Below are positions 46,371 to 55,248 of a stretch of 55,248 nt of DNA, in pieces. The DNA is from Burkholderiales bacterium (lineage in GTDB: Bacteria; Pseudomonadota; Gammaproteobacteria; Burkholderiales; Burkholderiaceae_C): assembly GCA_025360385.1 (NCBI GenBank), contig JANYCG010000093.1, forward strand, positions 1-55,248. The letters are read 5' to 3'. Made by a program: the position numbers and the translations under genes. A model generated the notes under the pieces. That model was not told the origin of the DNA. It did not search any database and was given only the letters and a program-made list of their open reading frames with translations. Positions within the stretch are counted from its first letter, which is position 1, and the number at the start of each line of letters is the position of its first letter.

Positions 46371-47437
46371 CAAAACACCTTGACGCGTTGCGGCATCAGC
46401 TTCAGCGGCAAGCAGGAGCCCACCTGCAAATTCTGCTCCGCCAGAAAATTCAGCGACAGGTAAACCACCAGCGCTTGGTCATGTAGCGTTTTGGCCGAAA
46501 CAAACACGTGGCAGAACGAGCCGAGGAATTCAATTTTTTCAATCTGCCCTTCAAACACAAAGTCATCGCCCGCGGCAATCGGTCGGGCCAGCACGTCTTC
46601 AGGGCGCAGGTAGACCTGGACCGTACTGTCAGGCCTCCCCTGGCAGGCCGGATGCGGCAAAGAGAACTGGCCCACCTTCAACAGGCCGCCAGAAATGCGA
46701 CCGGGCAGGCGGTTCACCTTGCCGACAAAATCGGCCACGAAAGCGGTGGCCGGCTCGCGGTAAATGTCCATCGGCGTGCCCACTTGCTCGATCACGCCCT
46801 GGTTCATCACCACGATGCGGTCGGCCACGCTCAGCGCCTCTTCCTGGTCGTGCGTGACCATGATGGTGGTCACGCCGAGCGTCTGCTGCAGGGCACGAAT
46901 TTCCCCGCGCAGGCGCACGCGTTCCAGCGCGTCCAATGCCGACAGGGGTTCGTCCAGCAGCAGCAAGCCGGGCCGGGTGGCCAGCGCCCTGGCCAGCGCG
47001 ATGCGCTGCTGCTGTCCGCCCGAGAGCTGGCTGGGGTATTTGCCCTCGCTGCCCGGCAAACCGACCAGTTTGACCAGCTCGGTGACCCGCTGGCGCAACT
47101 CGGCCTTGGCGGTCTTGCGGTTCACCAGCCCGTAGGCCACGTTGTCGGCCACGCTCAAATTGGGAAACAGGGCATAGCTCTGAAACACGATGCCGTAATC
47201 GCGTTGTGCGGGTGGCAGCACCGAGATGTCGCGTCCGCCCTGGTGCACGGTGCCGGCTGTTTGCACTTCCAGCCCGGCGATGACGCGCAACAACGTGGTC
47301 TTGCCGCAACCCGACGGCCCCAGGAAACACACAAATTCGCCCTTGCGAATGTCGAGGTTGATGTCCGACAAAGCGACAAAACCGCCAAACGCCTTTCGAA
47401 TCCCGCGCAGGCTTAAAAAGGAAGCATCATTCATCAT
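46370..47437 (-). CDS. phnT: 2-aminoethylphosphonate ABC transporter, ATP-binding protein
   Basis: About 355 residues. Walker A GPSGCGKTT, Q-loop FQSYALFPN, signature LSGGQQQR, Walker B LLLLDEP and the H-loop THDQEE are all present, followed by a TOBE-like C-terminal domain (about 250-355). It belongs to the spermidine/Fe/phosphonate importer ATPases. The start is uncertain: ATG 47437 or 47434, with no clear ribosome-binding site, or TTG 47458. It lies 49 bp after phnS. Confidence 0.92.
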   Translation of the reverse strand: MMNDASFLSLRGIRKAFGGFVALSDINLDIRKGEFVCFLGPSGCGKTTLLRVIAGLEVQTAGTVHQGGRDISVLPPAQRDYGIVFQSYALFPNLSVADNVAYGLVNRKTAKAELRQRVTELVKLVGLPGSEGKYPSQLSGGQQQRIALARALATRPGLLLLDEPLSALDALERVRLRGEIRALQQTLGVTTIMVTHDQEEALSVADRIVVMNQGVIEQVGTPMDIYREPATAFVADFVGKVNRLPGRISGGLLKVGQFSLPHPACQGRPDSTVQVYLRPEDVLARPIAAGDDFVFEGQIEKIEFLGSFCHVFVSAKTLHDQALVVYLSLNFLAEQNLQVGSCLPLKLMPQRVKVF

Positions 47438-47486
47438 TGAAAAAGCCGCACAGCCCAATGAGCGTGCGGCCTCAATTCAAAAGGGG

Positions 47487-48536
47487 TCAACGCTTCTCTG
47501 TCTTGGAGTTATACCGCTGGGTCCACTCAGCCAGAATGCGCTCCCGCTGGTCTGCGGCGTAGTCGAAGTCGAGCTTGACCAGGCGCGCTTCGTAGTCTTT
47601 GGGTACGTTGGCCAGGGGCGCGGCCACGCCAGGTTGGGCCGTGATGGCGAAGTTTTTGCCGTAGAGCAACATGGCGTCCTTGCTTGACGCCCAGTCCGCC
47701 AGCTTCTTGGCCGCGTCCAGCTTTTTGGTGCCCTTGTGGATGGCGAAGGACTCCAGGTCCCAGCCCAGGCCTTCTTTGGGGAAGACCAGGTCGATCGGCG
47801 CGCCCTTGGCCTTGTTGGCGTTGGCGCGGTATTCGAAGGAGATGCCCACGACAAATTCACCGGCGGCCGCCATGTTGCAGGGCTTGGAGCCCGAATGGGT
47901 GTACTGCGCGATGTTGTCGTGCAGGCCGTCCATGTATTTCCAGCCGCCGCCCTTGCCGTTCTGGTCGCCAAACAGGGTCAGCCAGGCGATCACGTCAAAG
48001 TAGCCGGTGCCGCTGGAGGCCGGGTTGGGCATGACGATCTGGCCTTTGTAGACGGCCTTGGTCAGGTCTTTCCAGGTTTCGGGTTTGGGGATGTTTTTCT
48101 TCTGTGCTTCAACCGTGTTGAAGCACACCGTGGCGCCCCACACGTCCATTCCCCACCAGGCCGGCACTTTTTTCTTGTCGCGGTACTGGCTCATGATGGC
48201 GTCCAGGTTCAGCGGCGCATAGGGCTCGAGCATGCCCTGTTTGTCCATCAAGGCCAGGCTGGACGCCGCCACCCCCATCACCACGTCGGCCTGCGGGTTG
48301 GACTTTTCAGCCAGCAGTTTGGCGGTGATGACGCCGGTGGAGTCGCGCACCCATTTGATCTCGATGTCGGGGTAGACCTTGTTGAAGCCTTCGGCGTAGG
48401 CCTTGACCTGGTCGGTCTCCAGCGCGGTGTAAACCAGCAATTGGGTTTTTTGGGCGCTGGCGAAACCGGCCAAGCCGAGCAGGGCCGTGGCCAGCGCGAT
48501 TTTGGCCAAAGAAGACAAACACAAGCTTGAACGCAT
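47487..48536 (-). CDS. phnS: 2-aminoethylphosphonate ABC transporter, substrate-binding protein
   Basis: 349 residues with a Sec signal peptide (LAKIALATALLGLAGFASAQ, cleavage after about residue 28). The mature protein is a periplasmic binding protein of the Fe/AEP type: LLVYTALETDQVKAYAEGF at the start, then MPNPASSGTGYFDVIAWL and FAITAQPGVAAPL. ATG 48536 follows AGGAG. It is the first gene of the minus-strand transport operon and is divergent from phnA. Confidence 0.93.
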   Translation of the reverse strand: MRSSLCLSSLAKIALATALLGLAGFASAQKTQLLVYTALETDQVKAYAEGFNKVYPDIEIKWVRDSTGVITAKLLAEKSNPQADVVMGVAASSLALMDKQGMLEPYAPLNLDAIMSQYRDKKKVPAWWGMDVWGATVCFNTVEAQKKNIPKPETWKDLTKAVYKGQIVMPNPASSGTGYFDVIAWLTLFGDQNGKGGGWKYMDGLHDNIAQYTHSGSKPCNMAAAGEFVVGISFEYRANANKAKGAPIDLVFPKEGLGWDLESFAIHKGTKKLDAAKKLADWASSKDAMLLYGKNFAITAQPGVAAPLANVPKDYEARLVKLDFDYAADQRERILAEWTQRYNSKTEKR

Positions 48537-48683
48537 AGAGGGCTCCTGGGTGGGTCAGCTGACAAAACGGGGCAGTGTGCCAGCCATATTACCCGGTGCA
48601 ACGCCTTCTGATCAACCCTGGTAAGCCCTGTGCGTTGCGCCTGGGCACAGCATGACAATGACACATCAATGCCACAATTGGCC

Positions 48684-48716
48684 CTGCAATTTCTGCGCCC
48701 CATTGCAGCATTTTTT
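48684..48716 (+). terminator. Terminator- or attenuator-like hairpin in the phnA leader
   Basis: CTGCAAT (48684-48690), an 11-nt loop and ATTGCAG (48702-48708) form a perfect 7-bp stem, followed by CATTTTTTG. It ends about 11 bp before the phnA start codon and points in the phnA direction. It could be an attenuator or an operator; the remaining 48537-48727 gap shows no clear promoter boxes. Confidence 0.45.
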
Positions 48717-48718
48717 GA

Positions 48719-49996
<1,278 letters not shown>

Positions 49997-50007
49997 AATA
50001 TAAAAAT

Positions 50008-50030
50008 ACGCATAATAAGTGCGTTTATTT
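50008..50030 (+). terminator. Possible phnA terminator
   Basis: ACGCA-TAATAAG-TGCGT followed by TTATTT, 12 bp after the phnA stop. The stem is only 5 bp, so support is modest. The gap to 50152 is very AT-rich and also holds a copy of the gene-end repeat. Confidence 0.4.
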
Positions 50031-50069
50031 TAAATTTAAAAGTATAAATCGATCGTTTTTTACGCAAAT

Positions 50070-50098
50070 TTACTTTAATTAGTATAGCAAACTATTCA
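50070..50098 (+). repeat. Gene-end repeat, copy E
   Basis: TTTACTTTAATTAG then TATAGCAAACTATTCA, in the same sense as phnA upstream. It keeps the ATAGCAAACTATTCA core of copies A and B. Here it lies close before the phnY start, so it may also sit in the phnY promoter region. Confidence 0.65.
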
Positions 50099-50152
50099 TT
50101 GTTCGTTGGAACTTTTGTTGGTATTTTCATTAATTTGTTTATGAAAAAAGAA

Positions 50153-51628
50153 ATGTCTGAAATAGCTGATTTTATTTTAGACCATCAGCTCAATGCCATG
50201 CGCCTGAACGGCAAGCGCGTGGGCTCAGACCGCGCGGTGCGGGGCGGTGGCGACCGTGTCATTGCGGTGTTCAACCCCTTCACCGCCCAGCAGATTGGCA
50301 CCGTGCCCAAGGCCACGCTCGACGAGGTCAAAGCCACCTTTGCCCAAGCCCAGGCCTACAAACCCAGCCTGAGCCGCTTCGAGCGCGCCGCCATCCTCAA
50401 CAAGGCAGCAGCCATCGTTGCCAGCCGGGTCGATGACGTCGCCAAGCTGATCACCGCCGAGTCCGGCCTGTGCCTCAAGGATTCAACCTATGAAGCCGGC
50501 CGTGTGGCCGACGTGCTGTTGTTCGGCGCCAATGAGGTACTGAAGGACGACGGCCAGATTTTCAGCTGCGACCTGACCCACCACGGCAAAAAACGCCGCG
50601 TCTACACCCAACGCTCGCCGCTCTTGGGTGTCATCAGCGCCATCACGCCCTTCAACCACCCCATGAACCAGGTCGCGCACAAGGTCGTGCCCAGCATTGC
50701 CACCAACAACCGCATGGTGCTCAAGCCCAGCGAGAAGGTGCCGTTCTCGGCCATGCTGTTTGCCGACATCCTGTACGAGGCCGGTTTGCCGCCCGAAATG
50801 TTGAGCATCATCACCGGTGACCCGCGTGAGATTGCCGACGAGCTCATCACCAACGAGCACGTCGATCTGGTCACCTTCACCGGTGGCGTTGGCAGTGGCA
50901 AGTCCATCGCGTCAAAGGCCGGTTACCGGCGCATGGTGCTGGAGCTGGGCGGCAACGACCCGATCATCGTGATGGAAGACGCTGACATTGACGAAGCCTC
51001 CACACTCGCCGTGCAAGGCAGTTACAAGAATTCCGGCCAGCGCTGCACCGCCGTCAAACGCCTGCTGGTGCATGAGGCGGTGGCGGACCGGTTTGTGGAG
51101 CAGGTGGTCGAGAAAACCCGCGCCTGGAGACATGGCGACCCCACGGACAAAACCAACGACATGGGCACGGTGATCGACGAGGCCGCTGCCATGTTGTTTG
51201 AAGGTCGCGTCAATGAGGCGGTGGCCCTGGGCGCGAAGCTGCTGGTCGGCAACCAGCGCCGGGGCGCGCTGTATTCACCCACCGTGCTGGACCGCGTCAA
51301 CCCGCAGATGACGGTGGCCATGCAGGAAACCTTCGGCCCCGTCTCGCCCATCATCCGCTTCAAAACCATCGACGAAGCCATCGCCATCTCCAACGGCACG
51401 GCCTACGGCCTGTCGAGCGCCGTGTGCACCAACCGGCTGGACTACATCACGCGCTTTGTGACCGAGCTGCAGGTGGGCAGCGTGAACGTGCGTGAGGTGC
51501 CAGGTTACCGGCTGGAGCTCACGCCTTTCGGCGGCATCAAGGACTCGGGCCTGGGCTACAAAGAGGGCGTGCAGGAGGCGATCAAGAGCTTCACCAACAT
51601 CAAGACCTATTCCCTGCCCTGGGTTTAG
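50153..51628 (+). CDS. phnY: Phosphonoacetaldehyde dehydrogenase
   Basis: 491 residues, aldehyde dehydrogenase family. It oxidises phosphonoacetaldehyde to phosphonoacetate with NAD, the step between PhnW and PhnA. The catalytic pair is the glutamate in MVLELGGNDP and the cysteine in NSGQRCTAVKR. SPLLGVISAITPFNHPMNQVAHKV and FTGGVGSGKSIA are typical. ATG 50153 gives a family-like MSEIADFILDH; ATG 50141 and a TTG at 50099 are possible, but none has a strong ribosome-binding site. The transporter gene at 51636 follows 7 bp later. Confidence 0.94.
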   Translation: MSEIADFILDHQLNAMRLNGKRVGSDRAVRGGGDRVIAVFNPFTAQQIGTVPKATLDEVKATFAQAQAYKPSLSRFERAAILNKAAAIVASRVDDVAKLITAESGLCLKDSTYEAGRVADVLLFGANEVLKDDGQIFSCDLTHHGKKRRVYTQRSPLLGVISAITPFNHPMNQVAHKVVPSIATNNRMVLKPSEKVPFSAMLFADILYEAGLPPEMLSIITGDPREIADELITNEHVDLVTFTGGVGSGKSIASKAGYRRMVLELGGNDPIIVMEDADIDEASTLAVQGSYKNSGQRCTAVKRLLVHEAVADRFVEQVVEKTRAWRHGDPTDKTNDMGTVIDEAAAMLFEGRVNEAVALGAKLLVGNQRRGALYSPTVLDRVNPQMTVAMQETFGPVSPIIRFKTIDEAIAISNGTAYGLSSAVCTNRLDYITRFVTELQVGSVNVREVPGYRLELTPFGGIKDSGLGYKEGVQEAIKSFTNIKTYSLPWV

Positions 51629-51635
51629 GGCGCCA

Positions 51636-52589
51636 ATGACCCTGACCTGGCCCATCGTTCTGGCCGTACTCTTCGGCGCCCTGCTGCACGCCAGTTGGAA
51701 CGCGCTGGTCAAGTCCAGCACCGACAAGGCGCTGGACACCGTGCTGATCCACGTGGTGGGCTCCGTCGTCGCGGTGCCGCTGGTGCTGTGGCTAGGCTGG
51801 CCCCAACCCGAGGCCTGGCCCTTCATCATGGCCTCGGTCACCGTCCACATCGCCTACTACCTGCTGCTCACCGGTGCCTACAAGAATGGCGACCTGGGCC
51901 TGACCTACCCGCTGATGCGTGGCACCGCGCCCCTGCTGGTGGCGCTGATGAGCGTGGCCACGCTGGGCGAACACCTGTCGCTGACAGGCTGGCTGGGGGT
52001 GGCAGGTGTGAGCGTGGGTGTGCTGGTGCTGGGGCTACCCAACGCCACGCCACCCGGTCGCACAGAGCCCTTCACGCCCACTCAGGACAGGCCCGTCGAA
52101 GGGCCAGCCCCCAGCGACGCAGAAACAGACGCCCACGCGGCCCAGGTCAAGCTGCGCAACAAGGCCATCACCTTTGCCCTGGCCAACGCCGTCATCATCG
52201 CCATCTACACCGTGATCGACGCCAAAGGTGCGCGCGCCAGCGGCAATGCCCTGCAATACGTCGCCACCCTGTTCCTGCTGGACGGCTGGCCGTTTGCGTT
52301 CATCGTGTTGTGGCGGCGTGGTCGGGCGGCGCAGCCGTATATCCGCGCCTATGCCCAAAAGCGCTGGCCGTTGGCACTCGGCGGTGCACTGGCGTCGCTG
52401 GGCTCCTACGGCATCGCGCTATGGGCCATGACGCAAGCGCCGGTGGCGACTGTGGCCGCGCTGCGGGAGACCTCGGTGCTGTTCGCGGCCCTGCTGGGCG
52501 TCTGGCTGCTGAAGGAAAGTTTTACCCGGCGGCGCGTGGTGGGCACGCTGACCATTGTGGTGGGGGTGATGGCGTTGCGGGTGGCGTGA
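51636..52589 (+). CDS. DMT-superfamily (EamA) transporter
   Basis: 317 residues, about ten membrane segments in two EamA repeats (about 5-140 and 175-315). The cytoplasmic linker between them is long (about 140-170, TEPFTPTQDRPVEGPAPSDAETD) and is partly encoded by a short repetitive element. ATG 51636 lies 7 bp after phnY, so it is probably co-transcribed and could export or import a phosphonate-pathway metabolite; the substrate is not known. Confidence 0.88.
   Translation: MTLTWPIVLAVLFGALLHASWNALVKSSTDKALDTVLIHVVGSVVAVPLVLWLGWPQPEAWPFIMASVTVHIAYYLLLTGAYKNGDLGLTYPLMRGTAPLLVALMSVATLGEHLSLTGWLGVAGVSVGVLVLGLPNATPPGRTEPFTPTQDRPVEGPAPSDAETDAHAAQVKLRNKAITFALANAVIIAIYTVIDAKGARASGNALQYVATLFLLDGWPFAFIVLWRRGRAAQPYIRAYAQKRWPLALGGALASLGSYGIALWAMTQAPVATVAALRETSVLFAALLGVWLLKESFTRRRVVGTLTIVVGVMALRVA
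52076..52104. repeat. Short dispersed repeat inside the DMT transporter gene
   Basis: A degenerate form of the common CCTGTCGAAGGGC element, with a better copy at 55077-55097. It encodes part of the inter-repeat linker in frame (TPTQDRPVEGPA), so the insertion was tolerated. Confidence 0.5.
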
Positions 52590-52652
52590 GTTTGGTGTGG
52601 CGCGGTTAAAGATATCATCGCAATACTGAATATTTAAACAGTAGGCAAATTC

Positions 52653-53924
52653 ATGGAAAAACGATCCAGCACCAGAAATAGAGGGATTCGGCTTGTTGCC
52701 TCCGAACCAACTGCAAGCCTTTATCGAGCGCCGTTGTCCAGCATTGATCTTTTTTGCGGAGCGGGGGGCATCACTCAGGGTTTTAAACAAGCGGGATACA
52801 ACTGCCTCTATGCCAATGATTTCATGCCCGAGGCGATTGAGACGTTTCGCCACAATCATCCGGCGACGCTTGCTGAATGCAAATCCATAGAAGATGTAAG
52901 CGCGACTGCATTGAGAAAAAAACTGGGCATCCACAAGGGCGGTCTGGATGTGCTTGTGGGTGGCCCGCCTTGCCAAGGATTTTCAATCAACGCGCCCAGC
53001 CGATTCCTCAGTGACCCGAGGAACAACCTGTTCAAGCATTACGCGCGATTTGTTGAGGAGTTTTCCCCTAAGGCCTTTGTTTTCGAGAATGTGCCTGGAT
53101 TGCTGTCAATGGGAGATGGCGCCATTTTCCAAAGCATTCTCCAAGTGTTCAATGAACTTGGCTACCACATTTCTGTAAAAATTCTCTTTGGGCCTCACTA
53201 CGGGATTCCACAAGAACGCTGGCGACTCATTTTGCTGGGCTCACAGTACAGCGAAATGGCCCATCCGGTTCCGACCCATTTTGCAAAGGGCAGAGCCAAC
53301 TTCCGTGGCGGCGGAACTTTGACTATCCCGCTGGGTGCTGCTGACGAAAAGCGGCTGTCCAAAGCCGTCAATGTCGGTGATGCTATTCGGGATTTGCCCA
53401 AATTGAGCATGGGTGAGGGTGCCGAGGAGGTTGGCTACACTGCCGACGCCACGAGCGCCTACGCATTGCGATTGCGCAACCCAGACGGCATCACTTTCAA
53501 TCACTTTGCTGCAAAGCTCTCCAAGCAAAACGTGGAAAGGATGCGCCATGTTCCTGCAGGTGGCTCTTGGCGTGATATTCCTCATGAACTGCTGCCAAGC
53601 GGAATGCAACAGGCTCGAAAATCCGACCACACCAAACGCTACGGCAGGCTCAGTTTTGACGGTTTCTCAGGCACCGTGCTGACAAAATGTGATCCGCACT
53701 GGGGCACAGTTTTTCTGCCAGACCAAGAGCGCACACTTTCAGTACGGGAGGCGGCCCGGCTACAGTCTTTCCCCGATCAATATCGCTTTCTGGGCTCGCG
53801 GGTATCACAGTATGTTCAAGTCGGAAATGCGGTGCCGGTATTGATGGCTACGGCAATCGCCAATGCTGTGAGAGCTCATTTGGAGATGAATGCCAACACC
53901 CGTCCTTTGTTTGCCCATGGCTAA
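52653..53924 (+). CDS. DNA (cytosine-5-)-methyltransferase
   Basis: 423 residues, C5 methyltransferase. Motif I DLFCGAGG (32-39), catalytic motif IV GGPPCQGFS with C107, motif VI FENVPGL, motif VIII-like GIPQERWRLIL, and motifs IX-X near the end (REAARLQSFPDQYRF, YVQVGNAVP) are in order. The target-recognition region lies about 240-350. It protects host DNA from the NotI-family enzyme whose first ATG (53917) overlaps its end. The base composition is less GC-rich than the phn genes, suggesting transfer. A weak TAGG precedes ATG 52653. Confidence 0.95.
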   Translation: MEKRSSTRNRGIRLVASEPTASLYRAPLSSIDLFCGAGGITQGFKQAGYNCLYANDFMPEAIETFRHNHPATLAECKSIEDVSATALRKKLGIHKGGLDVLVGGPPCQGFSINAPSRFLSDPRNNLFKHYARFVEEFSPKAFVFENVPGLLSMGDGAIFQSILQVFNELGYHISVKILFGPHYGIPQERWRLILLGSQYSEMAHPVPTHFAKGRANFRGGGTLTIPLGAADEKRLSKAVNVGDAIRDLPKLSMGEGAEEVGYTADATSAYALRLRNPDGITFNHFAAKLSKQNVERMRHVPAGGSWRDIPHELLPSGMQQARKSDHTKRYGRLSFDGFSGTVLTKCDPHWGTVFLPDQERTLSVREAARLQSFPDQYRFLGSRVSQYVQVGNAVPVLMATAIANAVRAHLEMNANTRPLFAHG

Positions 53925-53970
53925 AAAGATTTTGGAGTTGTTTGGTTATTCACCAGGCGACAATTCTTAG
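53917..53970 (+). pseudogene. N-terminal fragment of the NotI-family gene, ending at an in-frame TAG
   Basis: ATG 53917 opens MAKKILELFGYSPGDNS and meets TAG at 53968-53970. The same frame continues TATAAREQQMCPMVGG into the endonuclease. NotI itself has IAEFFG upstream of its CPF cysteine, so this peptide is the family N-terminus cut off by one amber codon. It overlaps the methyltransferase stop by 8 bp. Confidence 0.7.
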
Positions 53971-53997
53971 ACTGCCACGGCGGCAAGAGAACAGCAG

Positions 53998-54843
53998 ATG
54001 TGTCCGATGGTCGGCGGCCTTTGCTCCAAAGAAATCGGCAGCACTGAAAACCGTATTCGTTCCGGCGTTTGTACCATTGCAGATAAGGATGGCGCCCCCG
54101 TCATCATTTGCCCGATTCGACTTTATGCAAATCAATATGCCTTGTTGTCTACCGTTGCCAAGCTAGCCTTTAAAGTCGACACCGTTGCATTGGTGGACGG
54201 CCGCAAGGCTGTTGCTGCATCAACCCCGAAGGACCGCCAACTGGTGGCGGTATTCGGTAAAGGCTGGGGCGGTGAACTCAAAGTGCCCGGACGCCCGGTG
54301 AGTGGACGAAAAACCAGCGGATTCTTTGTCGACTGGATACTGGCCCGCCTCGATAGGGACAAAAAGCTCACAGAGTTTGCCGCACTTGAGGTGCAAACAA
54401 TGGACACCATTGGCAGCTATCGCAGTGAGCGGGAAGCGATTTTGAATGGTCAGCCTTATGTTGGAAAGTCGGTAGGTCCGAACTGGGAAAATGTGAACAA
54501 ACGGATTCTTCCGCAACTGATCTACAAAGGCCATCTGCTGGAGCGTGAGGCGCTTTGTCAAAGTGGTTTGTTCTTCGCATGTCCGGAAGCCGTCTACAAC
54601 AAAATCATGGATCGACTGGGTACGACGCTGGCGGATTACCCTCCCAAAAATAACTCGTTAACTTTCATCCCCATGCGGCTTGAGGACGCCGTGAATCTCG
54701 GTGTACCGAGGGTTATCCAAGCGCTGCAAACCAAAACTACGACTGTCCAGCAGGTACAAATAGCGTTCAGCTCGCCAACCAATTTGCCTGAAGCAGGCGC
54801 GTACGAACGGGCCATTCGCGCGGCGCTTGTTGAAAATAAATAG
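53998..54843 (+). CDS. NotI-family type II restriction endonuclease, N-terminus interrupted
   Basis: 281 residues from ATG 53998. Cysteines C2, C9, C25 and C38 (CPMVGGLCSK, SGVCTI, IICPI) match the iron-binding site of NotI. GGELKVP, FFVDWIL, ALEVQTMDTIGSY and VGPNWENVNKRILPQLIYK match NotI GGELSIS, FDWTL, VLEIQTMDFHGSY and GPNLSNVFKRTFYQMAYK; D112, E131 and Q133 are the likely catalytic residues. The frame is open upstream to the TAG at 53968, past which the normal N-terminus (from 53917) is visible. Restart at 53998 would keep every known site residue, so activity is possible. No strong ribosome-binding site is seen. Confidence 0.88.
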   Translation: MCPMVGGLCSKEIGSTENRIRSGVCTIADKDGAPVIICPIRLYANQYALLSTVAKLAFKVDTVALVDGRKAVAASTPKDRQLVAVFGKGWGGELKVPGRPVSGRKTSGFFVDWILARLDRDKKLTEFAALEVQTMDTIGSYRSEREAILNGQPYVGKSVGPNWENVNKRILPQLIYKGHLLEREALCQSGLFFACPEAVYNKIMDRLGTTLADYPPKNNSLTFIPMRLEDAVNLGVPRVIQALQTKTTTVQQVQIAFSSPTNLPEAGAYERAIRAALVENK

Positions 54844-55076
54844 GCAAAAGCGGTTACGCCATTTGCGCCGACAGACGTTCGAACGATCATTGCGTCACGA
54901 CGTTGCTTCTCGGCGGAGCCAGTGCTTTGGGCACCAGCTCGGGCGATTCGACTTTCAGGCTTTAGTGGTGCCGCAACGCAGCCAGAGCCACCGCCAGCGC
55001 CACCCCAGTGCCCCCCCAAAGTAACCAGCGACGAGCTGCCGCCGCTCGATTGGGAACGCCCGCTTGATTTCCGCTC

Positions 55077-55097
55077 GCCCTGAGCCTGTCGAAGGGC
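55077..55097. repeat. Short dispersed palindromic repeat
   Basis: GCCCT, an 11-bp centre GAGCCTGTCGA, then AGGGC: 5-bp inverted arms of a very common bacterial intergenic element. The 54844-55136 gap otherwise shows no gene; minus-strand frames through it are translations of this repeat. Confidence 0.7.
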
Positions 55098-55136
55098 CTA
55101 TCCCCAAAACTGCTGCGGTGCCAAAATAGTCGCAAC

Positions 55137-55248
55137 ATGGCCACACTGATCCCCGCCCTGGGCTCCTGCCTACCACGCATGACCGGCGGCGAGCGTCGGC
55201 TGGCTGAGCGGCTGCAAGACAAGCTCGACGACGACTACCTGCTTTGGT
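55137..55248 (+). CDS. NERD domain-containing helicase-like protein, N-terminal start only
   Basis: The frame from ATG 55137 is open to the window end: MATLIPALGSC, then TGGERRLAERLQDKLDDDYLLW. The GGERRLAERL-LDDDYLLW pattern is the opening of proteins with a nuclease-related (NERD) domain, often fused to an SF1/SF2 helicase. Only 37 residues are visible, so the downstream domains are inferred. Its place beside a restriction-modification pair fits a defence neighbourhood. Confidence 0.6.
   Translation, partial: MATLIPALGSCLPRMTGGERRLAERLQDKLDDDYLLW

Noticed and set aside
54962-55222. 86-residue minus-strand frame near the window end
   Set aside because: Contains the translated dispersed repeat (RPFDRLRASG) and runs over the NERD gene start; no family likeness.

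Overview
The window looks like chromosome of a GC-rich betaproteobacterium, most likely a member of the Comamonadaceae (Rhodoferax/Polaromonas type). This is inferred from gene content (monomeric isocitrate dehydrogenase, TctABC-type transport, Frc/Oxc oxalate genes, PhnA/PhnY/PhnW phosphonate genes), from translationally coupled operons, and from short intergenic repeats of the kind seen in that family. No rRNA, tRNA, transposase, phage or CRISPR array was recognised.

Layout. 1-5233 (+): the end of a cation-diffusion-facilitator transporter, a tandem 86-bp repeat, radA behind a LexA-like palindrome, a small membrane protein, ilvE, a zinc-finger protein and waaF. 5465-13266 (-): a membrane protein made of two copies of one module, a coupled set of thiolase-like protein, DUF35 protein and exported ATP-dependent DNA ligase, an AMACR-type protein and monomeric icd, with a decayed dsbA-like remnant between the last two. 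13503-19282 (+): a histidine-utilisation operon hutC-D-I-G-F plus an SDR gene, preceded by two HutC-like operators; hutH and hutU are not here.

19394-33006: an oxalate-to-CO2 block. On the minus strand run oxc, frc, a PAS protein, a second frc, a fused FdsG-FdsB formate dehydrogenase subunit and FdsA. A divergent Crp/Fnr-type regulator faces oxc, and a perfect palindrome lies exactly 41.5 bp upstream of the start site inferred from a -10 box. A TctABC transporter follows. The set would take oxalate to formyl-CoA, formate and CO2 with NADH formation.

33343-44513 (-): an MFS transporter, a Baeyer-Villiger-type monooxygenase, a HAD phosphatase, then aldehyde dehydrogenase, PuuD-like hydrolase, iron alcohol dehydrogenase and a glutamine-synthetase-like ligase. 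These last four fit a gamma-glutamylation route for an alkanolamine such as ethanolamine. The set is split by a three-gene cassette vapB-vapC-HEPN/CBS with its own inverted-repeat operator. The glutamine-synthetase-like gene follows phnW of a 2-aminoethylphosphonate cluster (phnS, phnT, a fused permease and phnW on the minus strand; phnA and phnY on the plus strand). 51636-55248 (+): a DMT transporter, a C5 cytosine methyltransferase, a NotI-family endonuclease with an in-frame amber codon near its N-terminus, and the start of a NERD-domain helicase gene.

The most novel-looking items are the vapBC-HEPN/CBS cassette, the phosphonate-linked gamma-glutamylation gene set, the one-operon oxalate/formate system with a class-II-positioned Fnr-like site, the amber-interrupted NotI-like enzyme, and a family of short repeats placed downstream of genes in a fixed orientation.
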